Shown piece by piece: positions 7,517 through 13,955 of a stretch of 18,274 bases of DNA (position 1 is its first letter; each line of letters begins with the position of its first letter). A program made the position numbers and the translations under genes. This DNA is from Villigracilis sp900696595. GTDB taxonomy: Bacteria > Chloroflexota > Anaerolineae > Anaerolineales > Villigracilaceae. A model generated the notes under the pieces. The model had not been told where the DNA came from. It worked only from the letters and a program-made list of their open reading frames with translations, and did not search any database. The stretch lies in NCBI GenBank assembly GCA_030263615.1, contig SZPH01000065.1, forward strand, positions 1-18,274. Direction: 5' to 3'.

Positions 7517-8083
7517 TCATCCTTCGCAGAACCGCTGTCTGGATTTGTGAAGGGATTCCGGCGTCTCGCGCCAGCCCAGTACAAAGCGAACCTGCTCCTC
7601 TCGCTCCGGCGAAGCGGGATAAAACGGGTTGGGAGGGCGCGTCTTATACAGGGCGTTGACGCGCGCCAGCGCCTCGCGCGGAGTCATACCCTGCCGCACA
7701 AGATAACAGCCCGCCACCGTGCCGGTGCGCCCGATCCCCGCCCAGCAGTGGACATAAACCGGAAGACCATTTTGGATGAAGGAATCGATCTCATCCAGGA
7801 TGCGGCGCATGGTCTCCGTCGAAGGGATGTTGTGGTCGCGGATGGCAAAGCGCCGGTATTCAACCGCGCATCCGCGGCTTCGCGCCGCTTCCTTGAGGGC
7901 CGCCTCATACGACGGCAGTTCGTGCGGCTCGGTCAGGTCAATAAAAGCGCGGATGCCGCATTCGAGAAAAGCGTCCATCCGATGGCGCATTTCCTCCGGC
8001 GCGCCCGCCCCGGGGTATTCGCCCGCGAGGAAGAGTCCGTCCCTCAGCCAGTAGGATTCGACAATGGGGAGTTTATGGGTCAT
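7517..8083 (-). CDS. Dual-specificity protein phosphatase-like protein
   Basis: A 188-residue cysteine-based phosphatase. The signature P-loop HCWAGIGRTG lies at 112-121, giving nucleophile Cys113 and phosphate-binding Arg119. Asp83 in IRDHNIP is a good candidate for the general acid. The fold and size fit atypical dual-specificity phosphatases, which act on phosphotyrosine, phosphoserine or non-protein phosphates; the substrate is unknown. The ATG at 8083 overlaps the TGA of the gene upstream (ATGA), indicating translational coupling. An in-frame GTG at 8101 is less likely. No kinase is encoded in the window. Confidence 0.9.
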   Translation of the reverse strand: MTHKLPIVESYWLRDGLFLAGEYPGAGAPEEMRHRMDAFLECGIRAFIDLTEPHELPSYEAALKEAARSRGCAVEYRRFAIRDHNIPSTETMRRILDEIDSFIQNGLPVYVHCWAGIGRTGTVAGCYLVRQGMTPREALARVNALYKTRPPNPFYPASPEREEQVRFVLGWRETPESLHKSRQRFCEG

Positions 8084-9096
8084 GGTTGAAAATTCAGGCA
8101 CACATTCCGGCGCATCGTTTCGCGCAGGGCGGTCAATTCGGGGTATTCGTAAAAGAACCGAATCTTTTGTTCGGCAACCGTGTCGCCGTCCGGTTGCCCG
8201 GTAAAGATGAAGAACCCGAACGCCTCGGCGATATCTTCAGCCGGGTGCGTGGCGGAATAATCCGTCAGGAAGCGGTCTTCGTATTGATAATAGAAATCAT
8301 CCAGCGCGCCGGAGTATTCGTCCTCGTCTTCGATCAGGTTGATCTCATTCCACTCCTCGTAAATATCCGTCCAAAAACGCTCGTAGAACTGGTTGATGTA
8401 TGAATCGGGGGTGGAACAGCCTTCGCCGGGGAAGAAGGTCGGGCAGGCGGAAACTTCCCGCAGATAAATATCGTTGTCCTCCGGGTTGTTGAAGATGGCA
8501 AGGCTGGGCGGCATTTGATCGGGCGCAAGGGTGAACAGATGGGCAAACTCATGGGCGAGGGTGAACGTCAGGTAGTAGTAATCGCTCGTGTCGGCGATGT
8601 CCACTTCCAGCCTCCAGAGATTCGGATCGTCCGCCGTCTGCGCCACGGCGGCGAGGAGGTTCTCCCTCCCGTCGGTCATGATGGAATACTCGGCAATCGT
8701 CGGACGATATTCAAGCGGAATCAGGCTTGTAAAGTAGCCCCAGATCCGCCGATGGGCGGCATCGTCCTTTTGTTCGTCCTCCAGTTCCGCCGGCGCAGAA
8801 TCAAAATACGGTTCGCCAAGCTCGTCGCCGGACACCGGATAGGTCGCCAGATAGACGGCTTCCTCCTCCTCCCCGCCTTCCGCTTCAAAACCTTCGTCGG
8901 ACGATTCAGCGGCTCCCGCATTCAGGCGGACAATCTCCTCCGTGATGAGGGGACACGAAACAGCCGCCAGAGTCGGCGTGGGCGGCATGACCATGCCCGC
9001 GCCTTTGCCCGCAGTCTCATCGCCGAACAGGGCGGCGCAAGCCAGCGTCGAAAAAAGAAGCGCGGATAGAGCCAATTTCCATCTTTGGCGAAACAT
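8080..9096 (-). CDS. Exported putative zinc metalloprotease (HExxH)
   Basis: A 338-residue protein with an N-terminal signal sequence. Cys20 lies in STLAC, which is only a partial lipobox, so it may be a lipoprotein or be cleaved by signal peptidase I. After an acidic low-complexity segment (about 63-80 and 93-112) comes HEFAH at 182-186, a classic HExxH zinc site. A second conserved-looking segment, HPAEDIAEAFGFF at 284-296, could supply the third ligand (Glu287 or Glu291), as in gluzincins. I cannot name the family. AAGGA precedes the ATG. The gene overlaps the phosphatase by four bases, so the two are probably made together although they act on opposite sides of the membrane. Confidence 0.82.
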   Translation of the reverse strand: MFRQRWKLALSALLFSTLACAALFGDETAGKGAGMVMPPTPTLAAVSCPLITEEIVRLNAGAAESSDEGFEAEGGEEEEAVYLATYPVSGDELGEPYFDSAPAELEDEQKDDAAHRRIWGYFTSLIPLEYRPTIAEYSIMTDGRENLLAAVAQTADDPNLWRLEVDIADTSDYYYLTFTLAHEFAHLFTLAPDQMPPSLAIFNNPEDNDIYLREVSACPTFFPGEGCSTPDSYINQFYERFWTDIYEEWNEINLIEDEDEYSGALDDFYYQYEDRFLTDYSATHPAEDIAEAFGFFIFTGQPDGDTVAEQKIRFFYEYPELTALRETMRRNVCLNFQP

Positions 9097-9159
9097 AAAC
9101 CATCCTTGTAAAAAAATTATTAACTCATGTTACGCGCTTTTGCCATCCTCACGAACCGC

Positions 9160-9217
9160 CCACGAATAAAGTCACGAATTCGCGAATGTTGGCGCGTCTA
9201 TTCGTGAACATTCGTGG
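9160..9217. repeat. Nested inverted repeat in intergenic DNA
   Basis: CCACGAAT at 9160-9167 is complementary to ATTCGTGG at 9210-9217. Inside this, CACGAAT at 9173-9179 pairs with ATTCGTG at 9200-9206. The unit lies in the 199-base gap upstream of the metalloprotease gene. No coding region or terminator T-run is seen there. Confidence 0.55.
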
Positions 9218-9295
9218 ACGGTCACAGACTCATCGGCAAGCGCATTTCCTAACCAAATGCCATCTTGCGTAAGGTGAGTTATTAAATATCCCGCT

Positions 9296-10309
9296 TCAAT
9301 TCTTCGGCAGGACGATCCAGCCCGCGTCCAAAAAGTAGAGATACAAATATCCCAACAGCATGACCATCCACAAAATCAATTGAATCTGATCCATCAGATT
9401 CTCCCATGAGATCGAAAGGTTGTCGCGGACGGTCTGCACAATGCTTTCGACATTCTCCAGCTTGGCGCGCACGCTGTCCTTCCAATCCGTCAGATACAAC
9501 TCGGACTGAATCGCCTCGTACAGGTTGGCCGTGTACCAGTCGCCGATCAGCAAAAGCGCCTGCTCGGTGCGCTCGAAGTCAATCATCACCTCCAGCTTGT
9601 GTTCGGTGATCTGGCGGATCAACCCGCGCGTGGCGCGCGGACGGCGTTTATTCTCGAAGAACGATTCGCTGATCTTATCCAGCAGGCGCTCGATGGAGCG
9701 GTTCAACATGCGGTAGCGGAGCAATTGATAATTGCCGATCTTCAAAAGGACAATATCCGAATCAAAATCGGCGTTGGGGGCGATGATGACCGCGCCCTCC
9801 CAGTCCACCAGCGTCAACTCGCGGTCAGAGTAGCGCGTGCGCGACGCGATGATCTCCTCCACGTCGGCCTTGTCGAGGGCATCCCTTTGCGAGCGGATAA
9901 AGCGCGAAATATTCAACCCGTTTTTATCAATCCATTTATCCGGCGCCTGCTTCACATCGTCCGCCAGCAAAATAATGTACTCCTCATACAACTCGCTCTG
10001 ACGATGCTCCACCGGAATATATTTGCTCTTCAGCGCGTCTTCGATCTTCGCCCGCGCCTGTAGGGTGGAGGAATCAAAAGGGTTCGCCAGCGCAAAACGC
10101 GCCTCCACCATCTGCACCCACTCGTCGTATTGATGCCGCACAACGGAGATCGCGCAACCTTCGATCACCACCGTCTCGTCGCCGAGGCTGACCACTTCAA
10201 TATCCACCGGCTGAAAATACGGCGCGTCCTTTAACCCCTTGATCGATTCTTTCATCGGCGCGGGGTGGGTTTCGGTATCGGGAAAAGCAATCAAATAACA
10301 GATTTCCAT
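9296..10309 (-). CDS. Tail-anchored helical protein, RMD1/DUF155-like architecture
   Basis: A 337-residue protein with an alpha/beta N-terminal half, a long helical second half (about 190-305) and a single membrane segment near 309-328 close to the C-terminus, leaving only a few residues beyond it. This organisation, with a motif like KIGNYQLLRYRMLNRSIERL before the helices, recalls RMD1/YagE (DUF155) proteins, but I cannot confirm homology. Such proteins are membrane-anchored by their tail and face the cytoplasm. The ATG at 10309 lacks a strong ribosome site; a later ATG at 10255 is no better. It follows the methyltransferase gene by 35 bases, with a palindrome between. Confidence 0.75.
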   Translation of the reverse strand: MEICYLIAFPDTETHPAPMKESIKGLKDAPYFQPVDIEVVSLGDETVVIEGCAISVVRHQYDEWVQMVEARFALANPFDSSTLQARAKIEDALKSKYIPVEHRQSELYEEYIILLADDVKQAPDKWIDKNGLNISRFIRSQRDALDKADVEEIIASRTRYSDRELTLVDWEGAVIIAPNADFDSDIVLLKIGNYQLLRYRMLNRSIERLLDKISESFFENKRRPRATRGLIRQITEHKLEVMIDFERTEQALLLIGDWYTANLYEAIQSELYLTDWKDSVRAKLENVESIVQTVRDNLSISWENLMDQIQLILWMVMLLGYLYLYFLDAGWIVLPKN

Positions 10310-10335
10310 GCGCCAAGTTTAGCATGGAAATTCGC

Positions 10336-10357
10336 AAGACCGACTTAAGTCGGTCTT
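10336..10357. repeat. Perfect 22-bp palindrome at the methyltransferase stop
   Basis: AAGACCGACTT at 10336-10346 is followed directly by its reverse complement, giving an uninterrupted palindrome. It contains the last codons and the TAA of the methyltransferase gene on the minus strand. No T-run follows, so it is not a convincing intrinsic terminator; it may be a mobile palindrome or a protein-binding site. Confidence 0.7.
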
Positions 10358-11097
10358 ACCCCCCACGCAAAAACTGTCGGCACATGCAACACCCGCTCGC
10401 CCCTCGCCCAGGCTTCATCGTCCAGCGTTTTCATTTTTTGGATTTCCACACTCGAAGCGGATTCGCCCAAATCGGCTTTGATCGCCGCCCATTCCATCTC
10501 CCGCTCCCAAACAGACGGCTCTTTGACTCCGCTCTGAATTGTCCCTGTTTCTTCGAGCGTTATCCCCGCCTGAAAAAACGTCTCCGCCAGTTTCGCGCCA
10601 AAGCCGACATCCGCCCCCTGACGTTTCAACGCCTGCGTCTGCCGCTCCCCCAGCGGACGCAGCGCCTCAGGCTTGTCCACCCGCGCGTAATAATCCGGCT
10701 CGGCAAGCGCGAGGATGTGGCCGCCGGGGCTGGTCACGCGCTTCATTTCCGTCACGGCTTGCAAAGGATTTTTTACCCACAACAAATAGTAATGACAATA
10801 GACGATATCGAACGACGCATCGGGGAACGGAATCGCCAGCCCGTCGGCGCAGACAGGCGAAGCGGCTGGGGCGTGGATCAAAGCCTGGGTCAGCGCGGCC
10901 GGATTCAGGTCCAGCCCAAGAAGCGCGGCGGGGGTTTCGATCTCGCGCAGAATCGCGCCCGTGCCGCATCCCACCTCCAGCAAGCGGCGCGCGGATTTAA
11001 TCCCCGCCTTTTCAAAAAGATATTTTCGCAGGTCGCGCGTCCACGCGGCTTGCTGGAGGTAACGGGCGTGCCACTGGAATGCAACGTCTCCCGACAT
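10345..11097 (-). CDS. Class I SAM-dependent methyltransferase
   Basis: A 250-residue soluble methyltransferase. Motif I, LLEVGCGTGA, is at 39-48; an acidic strand-2 end (LLGLDLN) follows, then the motif IV-like region DIVYCHYYLLWV and the motif VI-like region SPGGHILAL. This is the UbiE/Methyltransf_11 type; the methyl acceptor cannot be deduced. I placed the start at 11097, after a GGGGG and 13 bases beyond the stop of the cysteine-less radical SAM twin. Upstream in-frame codons lie inside that gene. The start codon itself falls within a REP-like hairpin pair. Proximity suggests it belongs with the radical SAM genes, perhaps as a second tailoring enzyme, but this is inference. Confidence 0.88.
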   Translation of the reverse strand: MSGDVAFQWHARYLQQAAWTRDLRKYLFEKAGIKSARRLLEVGCGTGAILREIETPAALLGLDLNPAALTQALIHAPAASPVCADGLAIPFPDASFDIVYCHYYLLWVKNPLQAVTEMKRVTSPGGHILALAEPDYYARVDKPEALRPLGERQTQALKRQGADVGFGAKLAETFFQAGITLEETGTIQSGVKEPSVWEREMEWAAIKADLGESASSVEIQKMKTLDDEAWARGERVLHVPTVFAWGVRPT

Positions 11098-11124
11098 TGC
11101 ACCCCCAACGTCAGGAGACGTTGG
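11081..11124. repeat. REP-like inverted hairpin pair 1
   Basis: Two adjacent hairpins in opposite orientation. The first is GCAACGTC-TCCC-GACATTGC (11081-11100, one mismatch in eight pairs). The second is CCAACGTC-AGGA-GACGTTGG (11105-11124, eight perfect pairs). They span the junction between the cysteine-less twin and the methyltransferase, covering the stop of one and the start of the other. The same loop sequences recur in the pairs at 13648 and 18114. Confidence 0.7.
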
Positions 11125-12271
11125 AGTCTGCATAGATTTTTTCCCACTTATCCCTGAGCAAATTGCTGAGGACGTTCGCCGCCATGCCTTGCGCGGGGAG
11201 GACGTCGCCGTCGGGTTCGACATACAGCCAGGCTTTGCCCGCGCCGGAGGGGACTTCGTCCTCTTCGGTTTCGAACGCGACGGGGTTTTGCGCGGAGTAG
11301 GGAACGGGCAAATCGAAGTTGAGCGCGAGGTTGAGGTCGGCGGCTTTCTGCGTGATCGGGTCAAGCTCGCTTTTCAACGAAAGGTCGGCGAGGCTGAGCG
11401 AAATGCTTTTGACTTGAAGCGCGGCAAGTCGTTCGAGCGCGGCATTGATGTTCTTTATGTTTTTCCCGTCGAGCGTGATGTGCGCCGTCGCAAAAATATC
11501 TTCGGGCATGATGGCTTCGAGCGCGCGCCATGATGTTTCGTCGTCGGGCTGTAACAGGAAGAGAAGATGGTCGAGCCCCGTTTGCAAAAGCGATTGACGA
11601 TAATTTTTATCCGCGAGTTTCAAGCCGTCGCTAAGCAAACCGCAGACCTGTCCGTTCTTCTCGGCGTGGGCGATCAGGTCGGGCAGGTCTTCGCGCAAGG
11701 TCGGTTCGCCGCCGGTAAAGGTGACATGCGGCACGCCCATCCGCCAGGCGGTATCGAGGATGGATTTCCATTCGTCGGTCGTCAGTTCGCGCTCCACGCG
11801 CCGGACTGGGGCATATTCGGCTTTTGTATGGGCTGGGAGTTTATACGTCAACGCGCAGTCAAGGCGCAGGGGGGCGGTCAGGTCGGCGGAATGGGGGGCG
11901 ATCCGCTCGAAGTTCAGGTAGGAGACGGGATCTACATCCTGCGAGGCGACGAGGGTTTGAATGCGGTCGAGGAAATCGCGGTAGTCTTCGAGCGCGACGC
12001 TTTTTTGCACGCGGTAACGGGCGGCGACCTGTTCCGCGACTTCGCCCGGTTCGATGCCTTTGACGAAGTGATAGGCGTATTCGGCGGCGGTGGGGTTGAG
12101 GTGTAAAACCGTGGCGGCGTTGACGATGAACACGCCGGAGCCGTCGCGGCGCAAACGCAGGTGGACGCGATAGGGTTTTTTATCCGCCGATTCGGATTGC
12201 AGGTGATGCATCCCTTCGGGCAGGGGCGCGACCTTTGCAAAACGATCCGCAAGACGATTGAAGATGTTCAT
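11111..12271 (-). CDS. Cysteine-less radical SAM-like twin with PqqD-like domain
   Basis: A 386-residue paralogue of the radical SAM protein encoded just upstream. An N-terminal PqqD-like domain (about 34-105) precedes a TIM-barrel-like region. The segment TYKLPAHTKAEY (142-153) aligns with TYRCNNDCAHCY of the neighbour, so the three cysteines that would hold the 4Fe-4S cluster are Leu145, Thr149 and Glu152. The SAM-amine motif FTGGEPTLR (185-193) is kept. The C-terminal SPASM cysteines are also gone (GDVLPAQ replaces GNVLPCQ) and the tail is cut short. Only Cys138 and Cys210 remain. The frame is intact with AAGGAGG before its ATG, so it looks like a maintained non-catalytic homologue, perhaps a binding or scaffold subunit. 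Confidence 0.88.
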   Translation of the reverse strand: MNIFNRLADRFAKVAPLPEGMHHLQSESADKKPYRVHLRLRRDGSGVFIVNAATVLHLNPTAAEYAYHFVKGIEPGEVAEQVAARYRVQKSVALEDYRDFLDRIQTLVASQDVDPVSYLNFERIAPHSADLTAPLRLDCALTYKLPAHTKAEYAPVRRVERELTTDEWKSILDTAWRMGVPHVTFTGGEPTLREDLPDLIAHAEKNGQVCGLLSDGLKLADKNYRQSLLQTGLDHLLFLLQPDDETSWRALEAIMPEDIFATAHITLDGKNIKNINAALERLAALQVKSISLSLADLSLKSELDPITQKAADLNLALNFDLPVPYSAQNPVAFETEEDEVPSGAGKAWLYVEPDGDVLPAQGMAANVLSNLLRDKWEKIYADSNVS

Positions 12272-12286
12272 GATGCCTCCTTGAGG

Positions 12287-12341
12287 TTGACGATGGGCGC
12301 GGACGATTGACGATGGTCTATGGTCAATCGTCCGCCGTCAA
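12287..12341. repeat. Hairpin between the radical SAM gene and its twin
   Basis: A perfect 13-bp stem, GCGGACGATTGAC at 12299-12311 with its complement at 12323-12335, has an 11-base loop. It is flanked by outer arms TTGACG (12287) and CGTCAA (12341). TTGACGATGG occurs twice (12287 and 12308). The structure takes in the last codons and stop of the radical SAM gene. It could act as a processing or attenuation site between the two paralogues, or be another dispersed repeat. Confidence 0.65.
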
Positions 12342-13732
12342 TGAACTACCGGCAGGTTTACCAGGTTTTCTTTGCGATATCCTTCCGCCGTGAGCGGGCA
12401 TCCGCCGCCACATTCGGCAACGACGGGACAGCCTTCGCATTTGGCGGGCAGGCTCTGACGCTCGCGCAACTGGACGGAGAGTTTGTGATTCCAGATCGAA
12501 TCCCATGAGTCGGTCAGGATGTTTCCGAGCGGATGGTAATACGACTGGCACGGCAGGACGTTGCCGTTCGATTCGATGCACATGCTGTAGAGCGCGGCAG
12601 TGCATCCTTTAACGCCGAGGTTGTTGGCGGTCGGGTCGAATTCGCAATATTGCGTGGGGGTGTACCAGATCAGGCGCTGCCCGCGTTGCCCGGTCTTCTG
12701 TGTGGCGATGTTGAGGATGGGCTGGAGTTCGCTCTCGCGCAAGCCCGTGCCGACGGTCAGCCCGCTGCCAGAATAGATGAGCGCGTTCAAGCCGACGGTC
12801 GGCACGCCGAGGTCTGCCAGAAAGTCGAGCGTGGCGGGGATGGTGTGGACGTTCGTCCGCAGCATGGTGGTGTTGGTCATCACGTACAACGGCGAGCGCA
12901 GGACGTTGTTCACGCCCGCAATCGTCTGGCAGAAGGCGCCTTTGGCGCGCATCATTTCGTCGTGGATTTCGGGGACGCATGACTCAACCGTAATTTGCAC
13001 ATGGTCGAGTCCGGCGTCCACAAGTTCTTTGACGTAATCCATGTCCATCAGGCGGCGGGCGTTGGTGTTCAGCCCGGTGATCTGCCCATTGGCTTCGGCG
13101 TGACGGATAAGCGCGGGCAGGTCGTTGCGCAGGGTCGCTTCGCCGCCGGTGAAGACGATGTGCGGCACGCCTAAATCCCACAGTTGATCGAGAACGCCGA
13201 ACCATTGTTCGGTGGTCAGTTCGGGGAAATTGCGTTCGCGGGCGTTGTAACAGTGGGCGCAGTCGTTGTTACAGCGATAGGTGATCGCCAAATCCATGCG
13301 ATAGGGCGCGGTGGGGCGGGCGCTGAACGGCATGACGGCATCGAGTTCGAGTTCGTGGATGGGGCAGGCGCCGTCCGTCAGGGATGAAAAATGAAGGGCG
13401 AAGGATGAATAATCCTCTCGCGCCTGTTTTTCGGGAACGCGATACCGATCCCGGAGCGCTTTGACGGCTTTCTTCTCCTCTGTCCCTTCCAGGATCAACC
13501 ACGCCATGAAAGCCGCAGTGGGATTCAGGCGCATGACGCTGCTGGCGTTGACGATCAACGTCCCCTCCCCGCCCGGGTCGAGCCGCAGGTGGATGCGCGA
13601 TTTCTCCTGTCCGTTTTCGCGAAGGTAGTGGCGGATTTTGGTCCCGGACTCGAAAGTCTCCTGGCTTTCGAGTGTTTTACGAAACGGCAAAGTCAGGAGG
13701 CTTTGCACTCCGCGTCTAAAATTCAGGGACAT
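12338..13732 (-). CDS. PqqD-like/radical SAM/SPASM protein, candidate peptide- or protein-modifying enzyme
   Basis: A 464-residue protein. An N-terminal PqqD-like domain (about 46-115) of the kind that binds leader sequences of ribosomal peptides is fused to a radical SAM core. The cluster motif is CNNDCAHC at 154-161, and the SAM-binding GGE motif is at 196-198 (FTGGEATL). A C-terminal SPASM region has cysteines at 377, 385, 395, 432, 435, 441 and 445, enough for auxiliary 4Fe-4S clusters. Family knowledge: PqqD/SPASM enzymes form thioether, carbon-carbon or related bonds in peptide substrates. The ATG at 13732 follows GGAAGAGG; the upstream in-frame stretch to 13861 overlaps a transposase remnant. 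Residues 9-28 are encoded by REP-like hairpins. The cysteine-less twin and a methyltransferase follow. Confidence 0.93.
   Translation of the reverse strand: MSLNFRRGVQSLLTLPFRKTLESQETFESGTKIRHYLRENGQEKSRIHLRLDPGGEGTLIVNASSVMRLNPTAAFMAWLILEGTEEKKAVKALRDRYRVPEKQAREDYSSFALHFSSLTDGACPIHELELDAVMPFSARPTAPYRMDLAITYRCNNDCAHCYNARERNFPELTTEQWFGVLDQLWDLGVPHIVFTGGEATLRNDLPALIRHAEANGQITGLNTNARRLMDMDYVKELVDAGLDHVQITVESCVPEIHDEMMRAKGAFCQTIAGVNNVLRSPLYVMTNTTMLRTNVHTIPATLDFLADLGVPTVGLNALIYSGSGLTVGTGLRESELQPILNIATQKTGQRGQRLIWYTPTQYCEFDPTANNLGVKGCTAALYSMCIESNGNVLPCQSYYHPLGNILTDSWDSIWNHKLSVQLRERQSLPAKCEGCPVVAECGGGCPLTAEGYRKENLVNLPVVH
13648..13706. repeat. REP-like inverted hairpin pair 2
   Basis: The first hairpin is ACTCGAAAG-TC-TCCT-GG-CTTTCGAGT (13648-13673). 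The second is GCAAAG-TC-AGGA-GG-CTTTGC (13687-13706). Both have the same T-G wobble and C-G closing pair around the loop, and the loops are complementary (TCCT versus AGGA), so the units face each other across 13 bases. Both lie within the first 30 codons of the radical SAM gene and are in frame. Confidence 0.72.
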
Positions 13733-13955
13733 CCTCAACCTCTTCCATATCTGTAAAATTGAATTCGACCTGCCAATTTGCCATGAACTCCTTGTAATTG
13801 CTGAATGCATAATCCTCAGGCGAGTCGCACAGCCCATATTTGACGGGATTCCAAAAGACATATCTCAGGCGGGCGTAAAATTCCCTTTCCGAGGTCAGGC
13901 AGGTATCCCAATAATTCCACCAGGTTTTTCTTCCACGTTGGAGTCCGTTAACGAC
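13716..13955 (-). pseudogene. C-terminal remnant of a REP-associated tyrosine transposase (RAYT)
   Basis: About 79 residues in one frame. RKTWWNYWDTCLTSEREFYARL is followed by RYVFWNPVKYGLCDSPEDYAFSNY, closely resembling the C-terminus of IS200-like REP-associated tyrosine transposases, where a (R/N)YVHxNPVKHGL block is characteristic. The N-terminal His-hydrophobic-His nuclease part is missing, and upstream sequence in the frame is antisense-type noise from the DUF2207-like gene. The remnant begins at the end of that gene and its last codons overlap the radical SAM start by 17 bases. RAYTs are thought to mobilise REP hairpins, and hairpin pair 2 lies ten bases beyond it. Confidence 0.78.

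Noticed and set aside
7293..7550. Small + strand frame between lepB and the phosphatase gene (proline-rich product)
   Set aside because: No ribosome site, no family, and both ends overlap well-supported minus-strand genes.
10336..10357. Intrinsic terminator after the methyltransferase gene
   Set aside because: The palindrome is strong but no T-run follows it on the minus strand.
11111..12271. Loss of the radical SAM cysteines caused by a frameshift
   Set aside because: The flanking residues (Thr-Tyr before, Tyr after, then FTGGEPTLR) align in the same frame with the paralogue, so the cysteines were substituted, not shifted out of frame.
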